This document shows, in pieces, positions 28,455 to 36,800 of a stretch of DNA of 64,000 nt. Source of the stretch: Thomasclavelia spiroformis (GTDB taxonomy: Bacteria; Bacillota_I; Bacilli_A; Erysipelotrichales; Coprobacillaceae); NCBI GenBank assembly GCA_016901755.1, contig JACJKV010000006.1:23011-87010 (forward strand), written 5' to 3'. A program made the position numbers and the translations under genes. Each line of letters starts with the position of its first letter. The first letter of the stretch is position 1. Under the pieces are notes generated by a model. It was not told the DNA's origin, did no database searches, and saw only the letters and a list, made by a program, of their open reading frames with translations.

Positions 28455-28673
28455 CTATTTAGAAAAATAAAACAGTTCCTTGATTTCAACCTTTAATCCT
28501 TTAGCCAGCTTAGCAATCGCCTGTAAAGAAATATTACGCGTTCCTCTTTCTACATCCGAAATATAATTCTTTGACAGTCCCGAACGAAAAGACAGTTCTT
28601 CCTGAGATATATTCTGCAGATGTCTTAATTCTTTGATCCTCATACCAAAAAGATCATTAACTGATTTATTCAC
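28455..28673 (-). CDS. Small XRE-family transcriptional regulator
   Basis: This 72-residue protein is a single Cro/C1-type helix-turn-helix domain: RIKELRHLQNISQEELSFRSGLSKNYISDVERGTRNISLQAIAKLAKGL. It has no added ligand domain. Its start overlaps the whiA end by 8 nt, so expression is tied to whiA. Small regulators of this kind often repress a few local genes; the target is not evident. Confidence 0.9.
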   Translation of the reverse strand: MNKSVNDLFGMRIKELRHLQNISQEELSFRSGLSKNYISDVERGTRNISLQAIAKLAKGLKVEIKELFYFSK

Positions 28674-29619
28674 CTTGAATCTGCATTAATTCAGCCGCCA
28701 GTTCGCTCATCTTTTTAAAACGATGATGCAAGCCTGACTTGCTGATGGTTTCTCCTGTTTCCTGATAATACTGCTCACTTAGTTCACTAAGCGACAGTTC
28801 GGGATACTTTCTTCTTACCAAAGCGACATTTCTTGTCTTTTCATCAAGCATATCCAAACCTCTGAACATATCAATAATATTGATATCTTCCAGCTGTTTG
28901 TTAGAGGATACCATAGATTTGACATCATTGGCAATATCACAGTTATTTAAACGATTAAAAGTATTCGACATATTACGTTCAATTCTTGTATTTTCAAAAC
29001 TCATGACTGACTGACTGGCACCAATCGCTCTTAAAAAATCACCAATCTTTTCTGAAGATTTTAAATACACGATATATTTATTTCTGCGTTTAGTCAATTT
29101 AGCATGCAGATGAAAACGATTCATCAGTTTTAAGATAAAAGCCGCATATTCCTCTTCATTGACAGAAATCTCCAAATGATAATTGGAAGTTTCTGGATCA
29201 TTGACCGATCCACTGGCTAAAAACACACCAGCCAGAAAAGCACGTTTGCAGCATTCTTTTTTTAATAATGTCAATGAAGGAACTGATTCAAAACCAAGAC
29301 CACTCATCAGTTTCAGATCTTCCAGTATTTCTTTAGCTTTAGATACCTTTAAGACATAAACATTATTTTTCTTGAGTTTCATCTTTCTTGAAACTAAAAA
29401 CTCAATTTGAGGAGCATAAACCTCCTTTAACATTTTATGTACTTTTGAAGCAATTTTTGCATTTTCAGTTCGTATCGTCAGCAATAATCCCTGATGAGAT
29501 AAAGAAAGAGTTCCATTAATTTTAATAATGGCACTCAAAATAGCTTTCTGACAACAAATATCAAAGTCATTAAAAACAACTTCTTCTTTAACTTTACGGG
29601 CAAAAGATACTTTCATCAA
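28666..29619 (-). CDS. whiA: DNA-binding protein WhiA
   Basis: This 317-residue protein has the N-terminal degenerate LAGLIDADG homing-endonuclease fold (KECCKRAFLAGVFLASGSVNDPE) and a C-terminal helix-turn-helix (LSLSELSEQYYQETGETISKSGLHHRFKK). WhiA links growth with division and chromosome segregation in Firmicutes. Its start overlaps the rapZ stop (ATGA). The usual gene between them, yvcK, is absent here. Confidence 0.96.
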   Translation of the reverse strand: MMKVSFARKVKEEVVFNDFDICCQKAILSAIIKINGTLSLSHQGLLLTIRTENAKIASKVHKMLKEVYAPQIEFLVSRKMKLKKNNVYVLKVSKAKEILEDLKLMSGLGFESVPSLTLLKKECCKRAFLAGVFLASGSVNDPETSNYHLEISVNEEEYAAFILKLMNRFHLHAKLTKRRNKYIVYLKSSEKIGDFLRAIGASQSVMSFENTRIERNMSNTFNRLNNCDIANDVKSMVSSNKQLEDINIIDMFRGLDMLDEKTRNVALVRRKYPELSLSELSEQYYQETGETISKSGLHHRFKKMSELAAELMQIQGE

Positions 29620-30464
29620 TGCACCGCATCTCGATGCAGACGATGAACACGATAAATTCCTGTATAATGATCAGCAAAATAGTTCGTCAAACTGACCGAA
29701 CGGTGCTGTCCTCCTGTACATCCAATACCAATAATGAGATGCGTTCTTCCTTCCTGTTGATACTGTTTTAACAAATAATCGAGCAATGTTGTCATTTTAT
29801 CTATAAAAACCTGTGTTTCTTCTTTGTCAATCACGTAATCATATACTGCTTTATCATTTCCTGTCAGTTCTCTTAATTCTGGAATATAAAATGGGTTAGG
29901 CAAAAATCTGACATCAAACAGCAGATCCGCATCCTTAGGAATACCATGTTTATAGCCAAATGAAACAAAACTGACTCTAAATGGATTTTCACTTTTTCTG
30001 ATGAAATGATTTTCAATTAACTTCTGAAACTTAGCACCCTTTAAGTGTGAAGTATCGATCATGATACTGGCTTCTTTAGATATTGCGCGCGCTAATTTAC
30101 GTTCATATTCAATAGCTTCCAATAAAGTTGACGCTTTATTAGAAATTAAAATAGGATGCGTTCTTCTTGTTTCTTTATATCTTTTAATCAGGATATTGTC
30201 TTCACAGTCTAAAAAAACTACTGACTTATTGATCCAGTCAATATTGGAAAGCAGCTGAATCGCTTTAGGAGCATCTTCCAACGTGACTGCCATCGCTACT
30301 TTCTGATAGCGAGAATCATTTTTAACCATTTCTGCAAACTCAGTCAGTAATGAAACCGGATAATTATCAATACAGCGATAAGCCAGATTTTCAAATACAG
30401 CCATAGCCGTTGTCTTACCAGCACCTGACATCCCTGTTACAATAACAATCTCTACTTGATCCAT
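29616..30464 (-). CDS. rapZ: RNase adapter / nucleotide-binding protein RapZ (YvcJ)
   Basis: The protein (282 residues from start 30464) has a Walker A loop (TGMSGAGKTTAMAVFE), the CIDNYP motif, and the C-terminal IGIGCTGGQHRSVSLTNYF segment conserved in the family. In Gram-negatives it controls GlmS synthesis; in Bacillus its role is less clear. AGGA lies upstream of the chosen ATG; a longer in-frame form starts 13 codons earlier. The genuine TGA stop overlaps the whiA start. Confidence 0.95.
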   Translation of the reverse strand: MDQVEIVIVTGMSGAGKTTAMAVFENLAYRCIDNYPVSLLTEFAEMVKNDSRYQKVAMAVTLEDAPKAIQLLSNIDWINKSVVFLDCEDNILIKRYKETRRTHPILISNKASTLLEAIEYERKLARAISKEASIMIDTSHLKGAKFQKLIENHFIRKSENPFRVSFVSFGYKHGIPKDADLLFDVRFLPNPFYIPELRELTGNDKAVYDYVIDKEETQVFIDKMTTLLDYLLKQYQQEGRTHLIIGIGCTGGQHRSVSLTNYFADHYTGIYRVHRLHRDAVH

Positions 30465-30506
30465 ATTCTCACATCCTTTCATAGATATTTTATCAAAAAT
30501 CATATC

Positions 30507-30538
30507 AAAAGAAAAGGAGAAGCACCTGCATTCTCCTT
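30507..30538 (-). terminator. Intrinsic terminator of the ppaX-trxB-BI-1 operon
   Basis: On the minus strand AAGGAGAA/TTCTCCTT (about 9-nt loop) is followed by a T-rich run. It overlaps the stop of the Bax-inhibitor-like gene. Confidence 0.83.
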
Positions 30539-31226
30539 ACTCATTATCACCAAATATTCTTAAAAGCTGTATAAAAATATTAATAAAATCTAAATACAGA
30601 TTAAAAGCACTGAAAATACTTAATCTTTTTATCATCATTTCATCACTTTGAAACTGAAAATAAAAATGAATCGTTTTTTGCATATCATAAGCCGTTATAC
30701 CAGTAAACAAAGCTAAAGCAATAAACGGCAAAAGAAACTGACTCCAGCCAAATACCATAGCCAGTAAAGCATAAACAATATATACGATCAGACCAATACA
30801 GCAAATATTACCTATTCTTGTCAGATCAATTCTAGTATAGGATCCAACTAATACCAGTACTCCGAAAAAAACCGCCGAAACCAGAAATGCCATTGCGACA
30901 CTGGCTGCAGTATAAAAAGAAATAATCAGCGAAAAACTTAATCCAGTAAAAAACGCATAAACAAGAAACAGAAGCTTTGCGGTTACTGGATTCATTTTAA
31001 ACAGTTTCAAGCTAAAATACAAAGCAATGCCAAACTCCACCAATATCATCATAACCGGTAACAGTGAATGATCATAAAGCTGATTCATGATATGACTTTT
31101 TTCTAACGTAAATGCTGTAACAAAAGTGACAGCAACACCGATCATCAGCCATTTAAATGTATCATTGATATATGCATTTAAAGTTTTGACTTCACTTTGA
31201 CTGTATGTTTTTTCAAATTCGTTCAT
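30537..31226 (-). CDS. Bax inhibitor-1 family membrane protein (YbhL/YetJ type)
   Basis: The 229 residues form seven transmembrane helices in the UPF0005/TMBIM pattern, with the typical start (NAYINDTFKWLMIGVAVTFVTAF) and conserved GITAYDMQKTIHFYF and FNLYLDFINIFIQLLRIFG near the end. Family members such as YetJ are pH-sensitive calcium leak channels. It begins 1 nt after the trxB stop and ends in a terminator. Confidence 0.93.
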   Translation of the reverse strand: MNEFEKTYSQSEVKTLNAYINDTFKWLMIGVAVTFVTAFTLEKSHIMNQLYDHSLLPVMMILVEFGIALYFSLKLFKMNPVTAKLLFLVYAFFTGLSFSLIISFYTAASVAMAFLVSAVFFGVLVLVGSYTRIDLTRIGNICCIGLIVYIVYALLAMVFGWSQFLLPFIALALFTGITAYDMQKTIHFYFQFQSDEMMIKRLSIFSAFNLYLDFINIFIQLLRIFGDNE

Positions 31227-31227
31227 C

Positions 31228-32139
31228 TTATCCCTGTTCCTTTAAACTGGCAATATACTGACCAGCGATGGCTCCATCATTGGTAGCAGTCACTACCTGA
31301 CGCAGATTTTTATTTCTGACATCACCAGCCACAAAGATACCTTTGACTTTAGTTTCCATGTTTTCATCAGCATCAATATAACCTTGAGTATTGATCAGAT
31401 TCAGTTTTTCAACACAGCGACTCATTGGATCCAGACCAATGAACGGGAAAATTCCCTGAACGATCAGTTCTTCTTTTTCACCAGTATCACTGTTACTTAA
31501 AACCAGTCCTTTGACCTTCTGATTTTCTTCAAGAATTTCATAAGGTTTACGTTTAAAATGAACAATGATATTATCATGTTTTGATAAACGATCCTGAATG
31601 ACCTTATCTGCTCTGAAAACATCACGACGGACAATCAGATGAACCGTTTTACAGATTGAAGAAAGATACATGGCTTCTTCTAAAGCCGAATTTCCTCCCC
31701 CGATCACCGCAACATCTTCACCTTTAAAAAATGGGCCATCACAAACCGCACAGTAGGAAATCCCACGTCCTACCAGTTCTTTTTCTTTAGGCAGATTCAT
31801 CTGACGTTCTTTCGTTCCAGTAGCAATCAGAACATATTTAGCTTCATAAGTTTGTTTAGCCGTAATCACTTCTTTATGATCACCGAGATCTTTAATATCT
31901 AACACTTCCCCATATTCCAGCTTAGCCCCAAAACTCAAGGCACTTTCATACATGGTAAAAGCGATTTCTGGTCCTGGAGTTGCCTTTAACCCTGGATAGT
32001 TTTCAATCTGGGCCGTAACATTTAATTTTCCTCCTGGAGCTCCCATATCAAAAATCAGTACATCAAGTCCCGCTCTGGAAGCATAGAGACAGGCACTTAA
32101 TCCTGCTGGCCCGGCGCCAACAATAATTAAATCTAACAT
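31228..32139 (-). CDS. trxB: Thioredoxin reductase
   Basis: This 303-residue FAD/NADPH enzyme reduces thioredoxin. The FAD-binding IVGAGPAGLSACLYASRAGLD is at the N-terminus, the redox pair is in CAVCDG, and the NADPH motif is GGGNSALEEAMYL. The C-terminal FAD segment GIFVAGDVRNKNLRQVVTA is present. It overlaps the upstream phosphatase gene by a few bases. Confidence 0.96.
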   Translation of the reverse strand: MLDLIIVGAGPAGLSACLYASRAGLDVLIFDMGAPGGKLNVTAQIENYPGLKATPGPEIAFTMYESALSFGAKLEYGEVLDIKDLGDHKEVITAKQTYEAKYVLIATGTKERQMNLPKEKELVGRGISYCAVCDGPFFKGEDVAVIGGGNSALEEAMYLSSICKTVHLIVRRDVFRADKVIQDRLSKHDNIIVHFKRKPYEILEENQKVKGLVLSNSDTGEKEELIVQGIFPFIGLDPMSRCVEKLNLINTQGYIDADENMETKVKGIFVAGDVRNKNLRQVVTATNDGAIAGQYIASLKEQG

Positions 32140-32783
32140 TTTTCATCCTCCTTAATAAAGTCAATGATTTCACTAAAATGGTCGATCAGCAAATCTGGAT
32201 TCTCCTTAGCCATCAGTTCATAGCCTTTAGGCGACCATTTTACACCAATAGTCTTGAGTTTAGCATTTTTTCCTGCCAGAATGTCAGTAATATTATCACC
32301 AATATAATAACCATCCTGACATTGCAGGCGATCCAAAGCCATTAATATTCCTTCCGGATCAGGCTTTGAACGCTGAACATCATCGTGACCGATCACCGTT
32401 TCAAAATAATCTGTCAGCGCAAACATTTTTAACCCTAAAAGGGCAACATCCTTCATTTTTGTTGTAACCACGGCCATAGGATACCCTTGCTTTTGCAGAT
32501 ATGCCAAAGTATCTTGAACCCCTGGATAAATGGTCACAAAATCTTCATGATGTTTCAGATTATATTGGCGATAATAGGCAATCAGTTCCTGTACCATGCT
32601 TTGTGGAAAATAACAGCTGAATGTATCATAAAGTGATGGTCCTAAAAATGAAAGCAGTTCTTTTTCACTTAAAGTATATCCTGGTTTATACTTTTCAAAA
32701 GTATGTATAAACGAATTTTTTATCAGCAGATCTGTATTCAGTAACGTACCATCCAAATCAAAAATAATTGCTTTTTTCTTCAT
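32133..32783 (-). CDS. HAD phosphatase, PpaX/Gph type
   Basis: The protein (216 residues from start 32783, which has AGGAG upstream) has the motifs IIFDLDGTLLNTD, VVTTKMKDVALLGL, RSKPDPEGILMAL and YIGDNITDILAGKNA. This group includes PpaX, the pyrophosphatase that removes pyrophosphate made by HprK in dephosphorylating HPr-Ser-P, as well as phosphoglycolate phosphatases. The conserved hprK-lgt-ppaX gene order, here split by an ABC transporter, favours PpaX. A TATAAT at 32803-32808 probably drives it. Confidence 0.85.
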   Translation of the reverse strand: MKKKAIIFDLDGTLLNTDLLIKNSFIHTFEKYKPGYTLSEKELLSFLGPSLYDTFSCYFPQSMVQELIAYYRQYNLKHHEDFVTIYPGVQDTLAYLQKQGYPMAVVTTKMKDVALLGLKMFALTDYFETVIGHDDVQRSKPDPEGILMALDRLQCQDGYYIGDNITDILAGKNAKLKTIGVKWSPKGYELMAKENPDLLIDHFSEIIDFIKEDEKC

Positions 32784-32841
32784 ATCATTCTCCTTATCCC
32801 CTATTATAAACAAAGTCATCAGAAAAGAAAGTTATTTGCTG

Positions 32842-32868
32842 AAAAACTGCATCTTTGTGGCGATGCAG
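32842..32868 (-). terminator. Intrinsic terminator of the ABC transporter pair
   Basis: On the minus strand CTGCATC/GATGCAG (8-nt loop) is followed by five T, just past the ATPase stop at 32881. Confidence 0.85.
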
Positions 32869-32880
32869 CTTTCTTTCTAA

Positions 32881-33627
32881 CTATAGTTCCGTTGATATTC
32901 GAACAATATTTTCAAAATATTGTTTCTGATCTTCGGTTTTATAAATATGTTCTTTGATGTGACCATCTTCCAGATAATACATTTGTGATGAATATGAAGC
33001 CATTAAAGGATCATGGGTCACCATCAAAACAGTAATATCATATTCTTGATTGATTTTCTGTAAATACTGCATAAACTGTCGTGCTCTGACACCATCCAGA
33101 TTGCCTGTTGGTTCATCAGCAAAAATGATCTTTGGCTCAACAGCCAGCGTTCTGGCAGCAGCCACTCGCTGCAGCTGACCATCAGAACATTCAGAAGGAT
33201 ATTTATTTAAGATGTCATTGATTTCCAGTTCATTGATGATCTTGTCTAATTTTTCATGATCATTTGCTTTCTTGGCCAGTTTTAGTGGCAGTATGATATT
33301 TTCATAAATCGTCAAAGTATCCAGCAGATGGTAGTCCTGAAAAATAAAACCCAGCGTCATTTTACGAAACTGTGCTTTATCACTGTCTGACATTTCAAAA
33401 ATATTCTGTCCCATGATAAACAGTTTCCCTTTGGTCAGGTCATCGATCGTTGACAGCACATTGAGCAGTGTTGTTTTGCCTGAACCGCTTTTACCCATAA
33501 TAGCTATAAATTCACCCGCTTTGATATCGAGCGATACCTGATCAACCGCAGTTTTTTCCCTGATCGTATCAGGATGATAAATTTTACTAAGCTTTTCAGC
33601 TTTAATAACCGTTTTTTTCTTTTCCAT
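32881..33627 (-). CDS. ABC transporter ATP-binding protein (LolD/BceA-like)
   Basis: This 248-residue ATPase has Walker A (GKSGSGKTTLLNVL), a Q-loop (FIFQDYHLL), a signature close to SDGQLQRVAAAR (first residue S, third G), Walker B (KIIFADEPTGNLD) and the H-loop (VTHDP). This type powers FtsX-like permeases that remove peptides, lipids or antibiotics from the membrane. It follows the permease gene by about 35 nt. Confidence 0.93.
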   Translation of the reverse strand: MEKKKTVIKAEKLSKIYHPDTIREKTAVDQVSLDIKAGEFIAIMGKSGSGKTTLLNVLSTIDDLTKGKLFIMGQNIFEMSDSDKAQFRKMTLGFIFQDYHLLDTLTIYENIILPLKLAKKANDHEKLDKIINELEINDILNKYPSECSDGQLQRVAAARTLAVEPKIIFADEPTGNLDGVRARQFMQYLQKINQEYDITVLMVTHDPLMASYSSQMYYLEDGHIKEHIYKTEDQKQYFENIVRISTEL

Positions 33628-33661
33628 TTATTCGCACCTTCTTTCACAATAAAATGAGATA

Positions 33662-34915
33662 TTACAGTCTGTTCAATACTTTGCCTTGATGCAAGTACGC
33701 CAGTAAGCCAGATACCATAAGCGGTAATAAATATCCCAGCAATACCATCAGGTATCTTGCTTCAAAAATACTGATACGATTTATTGCCCAGAGCATTAAA
33801 AGCGGATAAATACTTATAAAAACCATTACCAGCAAATAAAACAGCAAAATTTCCTGACAGCTGTATTTTTTTATTTCCTTACGGCTGTAACCTAAGACAT
33901 ATAAATTGTAATAACGCTCTTGTGCCATGCCATATACCCTTAATCTTAAATAAACAAGATATCCGATGATCATATTAACAAGATATAAAATGACCATATA
34001 TTCAATATAGGCTCCAGGTACATCAATAAATACATATATATAAAACTGAATGATAATATTAATAACCAGCATAAAGACAACGATGCCGCTCATGGCTTTA
34101 AGCAAAAAAAGCAGATTTTTCCAGACCACCAGCGATGTTGCTTTAACCGATGGCTTCTTTAAAAGCCATGCGATCAGATCGCTCAATGTATATTTAATAA
34201 TTCCTGACAGTCCTAAGGCACAAAGTGATATCGTCACAAAAAGACCAATCGTCACTGGTTCGCTTAGCAGCACATAGATGCCATAGCCAAAAAGCAAACA
34301 TGAAAATAATTGTCTAAATACTCTGTTTCTGTAAATCTTCAAAGTCACCAGATTCTTTTCATTTAACAGCCTGACCGTATGACTTTGAATAACATAGCGC
34401 ATTTCCATCATGATGATCATGATCAAAAATATAAACAGGAGCGCTAATGTTTCATAAAATGATTTCTGATGAAAAACAAATACATAGTTTTTATTCATGG
34501 TGGCATAGATAATTTTAAAAACCATATATTTTACAGGAATATGCCCTATGATAAACAAAGCAAATGCCACCCCTAAAACAATAATGATCTGTATCAGAAA
34601 AAAGAAAACAATTTCTCTGGTCTTATAACCAAAAATCTTTAACAGCCCCAACACTTTTGAATGCAACGTATTATAATACTGACATGAACAGACAATCAGA
34701 TATACTAAAGCAAATAGAACCAGTAATATGATCACCATTCGATATAAACTATTAAAAAAGCCTACTAATCCCTCATAATAAAACGGACTCAATAATGGAT
34801 CATAATACATTTCTAAAATCAATTCCATAGCCAGCAAAGAACACGTTGCTGTCAGTAATAAATTTGTACTTTTCTTTTTCTCTTTGATCAAATATTCGAT
34901 AGCAAACCTTAACAT
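33662..34915 (-). CDS. FtsX-like ABC permease without a large extracellular loop
   Basis: The protein (417 residues from start 34915, with GGAGG 8 nt upstream) has about ten transmembrane helices. The two-core arrangement resembles BceB, but the large extracellular domain normally between helices 7 and 8 is missing. With the ATPase it forms an exporter or a target-protection system. No adjacent two-component system is seen. Substrate is unknown; antimicrobial-peptide resistance is one possibility. Confidence 0.8.
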   Translation of the reverse strand: MLRFAIEYLIKEKKKSTNLLLTATCSLLAMELILEMYYDPLLSPFYYEGLVGFFNSLYRMVIILLVLFALVYLIVCSCQYYNTLHSKVLGLLKIFGYKTREIVFFFLIQIIIVLGVAFALFIIGHIPVKYMVFKIIYATMNKNYVFVFHQKSFYETLALLFIFLIMIIMMEMRYVIQSHTVRLLNEKNLVTLKIYRNRVFRQLFSCLLFGYGIYVLLSEPVTIGLFVTISLCALGLSGIIKYTLSDLIAWLLKKPSVKATSLVVWKNLLFLLKAMSGIVVFMLVINIIIQFYIYVFIDVPGAYIEYMVILYLVNMIIGYLVYLRLRVYGMAQERYYNLYVLGYSRKEIKKYSCQEILLFYLLVMVFISIYPLLMLWAINRISIFEARYLMVLLGYLLPLMVSGLLAYLHQGKVLNRL

Positions 34916-34950
34916 TAATAACACCTCCTGTTCCCCTGTTCTTTAATTTC

Positions 34951-34989
34951 ATTGTAGCACCGCTGCCAAAAGATAAAATCATTTTGGCA
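34951..34989 (-). promoter_or_regulatory. Promoter -10 box and inverted repeat upstream of the ABC pair
   Basis: On the minus strand TACAAT (34951-34956) is a good -10. An inverted repeat TGCCAAAA/TTTTGGCA (34964-34971 and 34982-34989, 10-bp gap) covers the -35 region, where no good hexamer is seen. This is a plausible operator. Confidence 0.45.
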
Positions 34990-35030
34990 CTAACAACAGG
35001 TTTCAGGCATCAATGACAAAAGCTGCAGAC

Positions 35031-35058
35031 AAAAAAAGAATGATGAAACCATCATTCT
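35031..35058 (-). terminator. Intrinsic terminator of the ctpA-to-lgt operon
   Basis: On the minus strand AGAATGATG-GTTT-CATCATTCT is followed by seven T. It overlaps the TGA stop of lgt. Confidence 0.9.
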
Positions 35059-35849
35059 CTAACTTTTTCTCCTTTGAAATAACAGTAAATAATACCTATA
35101 ACTCCAGCAATAACAAAGACAACTGATGTCAGCTGTGCTGTTTTTAAACCTAATACATATAAACTGTCAGTTCTTAATCCCTCTATAAAAAACCTGATAA
35201 AGCCATACCAGATAAAATAGCTGAAAAACTGATATCCCTGTTTATCCTGAAATCTTCTAACTACAAAATATATCAGCAGGAACCCAATCACACAGCCCAC
35301 CGATTCATAAAGAAACGTTGGATGATAATAATGACCACCAATGTACATTTTTTCAATGATAAAATCAGGCAAATGCAGACTTTTCAGAAAAGAAAGATCG
35401 ACCATGCTGCCATAAGCTTCCTGATTAAAGAAATTGCCCCATCTGCCACAGGCTTGAGCAATCAAAACCCCAGGTAAAATAGCATCACCCGCTACCAGCA
35501 AAGGAATCTGCTTCTTTTTAAAATAATAAAAGCTAAAAAGCAAGCCTGCAATAAGACCACCCTGAATCGCCAGTCCGCCATTTGTTATGTAGAACACCTG
35601 TATCATATCAGCAGCATAGAGTTCATCCCACATAAAGATGACATACCATAAACGTGCGCCAATTATTCCAGTTATTAAAACTGCAATAAAATAATCTGAA
35701 AGAATCTCTTTATCATATCCCAGCTTCTTAAAATTATATTGTCCAATCAGATAGGCAATAATGGCCCCCGTTAAAATACAGACGGCATACCACTGGATGG
35801 ACAGTGGTCCAATTTCAATAAACGTTTTTGCATCAGGAAACAGACTCAT
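35052..35849 (-). CDS. lgt: Prolipoprotein diacylglyceryl transferase
   Basis: This 265-residue membrane enzyme attaches diacylglycerol to the lipobox cysteine of lipoproteins. The family motif GRWGNFFNQEAYG is present, preceded by GGLAIQGGLIAG and followed by HPTFLYES. Seven membrane helices are predicted. Its start overlaps the hprK stop (ATGA), reproducing the hprK-lgt pair found in many Firmicutes. Confidence 0.97.
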   Translation of the reverse strand: MSLFPDAKTFIEIGPLSIQWYAVCILTGAIIAYLIGQYNFKKLGYDKEILSDYFIAVLITGIIGARLWYVIFMWDELYAADMIQVFYITNGGLAIQGGLIAGLLFSFYYFKKKQIPLLVAGDAILPGVLIAQACGRWGNFFNQEAYGSMVDLSFLKSLHLPDFIIEKMYIGGHYYHPTFLYESVGCVIGFLLIYFVVRRFQDKQGYQFFSYFIWYGFIRFFIEGLRTDSLYVLGLKTAQLTSVVFVIAGVIGIIYCYFKGEKVRE

Positions 35850-36790
35850 GCTTCACCTTTATTTTTATTGTCGATATTACGTAAAATTCTTTCGACAAAT
35901 TCTTTGCTGGAATCAACACCGACATCTTTTAAACGCATATTCATGACCGCTGCTTCAATGATCACAGACATGCTTCGACCACTGGATACCGGTACGACAA
36001 CTTTAGGAATCTTAATACCTAAGATATCTTCTTCAACATCATTTTCCTCAATTCCCACACGTGTATATTCACGTGATGGTACCCAACGATCCAGCTGAAT
36101 GATCAGATCGACATTATCACGATCAAGAATCGATGCGATCCCAAACATCTTCGATACATCAATGACGCCAATACCACGAATTTCAAGCAGATTGGATAAA
36201 ACCTCTGGCGCTTTACCAACAATTTTCTGACCTAAACGATAAAGTTCAACAGCATCATCTGCCACCAGCAAATGACCTCTTTTAACCAGTTCCAAAGCAA
36301 TTTCTGATTTTCCAATCCCACTGTCTCCTTTAATAATAACACCTTTACCATAAATATTTAAAAATACACCATGCATTAAGGTCTCTCTAGCCAGCGCCTC
36401 TTCCAGCGAATTGATCAGTTCACTGGAAACACGTCCGGTTGGCATTGATGTCAGGAAAATAGGAAAGTTTCTTTCATTAGCGATTTCCTGTAAGATTTCC
36501 GGACATTCATGACCCTTACAGATGACGATACAGGGAACTTCCTTATTAATCAGACAAGGGAAAATTTCTTTCTGTCTTTCATCAGACATTTCTTCAATAA
36601 ATGCAGCCTCTTTTTCTCCAAAAACAATGATACGACGAAAATCACTATGTTTGAAAAAGCCAGCTAATTCAAAACCAGGTCGATTGACTTCACTGGTCAG
36701 AATTTCTCTTTTTAAAGATTCTTCATCACCAGTAATCTGAAAATAATTTTCATTTTTACCTAGCAGTTTACCTACAGTAATAGATTTCAT
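35846..36790 (-). CDS. hprK: HPr kinase/phosphorylase
   Basis: This 314-residue regulator phosphorylates HPr on Ser46 in response to glycolytic intermediates, creating the CcpA corepressor. The N-terminal domain is followed by the Walker-type loop GDSGIGKSE and the signature LEIRGIGVIDV; VSSGRSMSVIIEAAVMN is in the C-terminus. It links this window's cre-controlled PTS to carbon status. It is the fifth gene of a long operon, just after uvrA. Confidence 0.96.
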   Translation of the reverse strand: MKSITVGKLLGKNENYFQITGDEESLKREILTSEVNRPGFELAGFFKHSDFRRIIVFGEKEAAFIEEMSDERQKEIFPCLINKEVPCIVICKGHECPEILQEIANERNFPIFLTSMPTGRVSSELINSLEEALARETLMHGVFLNIYGKGVIIKGDSGIGKSEIALELVKRGHLLVADDAVELYRLGQKIVGKAPEVLSNLLEIRGIGVIDVSKMFGIASILDRDNVDLIIQLDRWVPSREYTRVGIEENDVEEDILGIKIPKVVVPVSSGRSMSVIIEAAVMNMRLKDVGVDSSKEFVERILRNIDNKNKGEA

Positions 36791-36800
36791 AATCAGCCTC

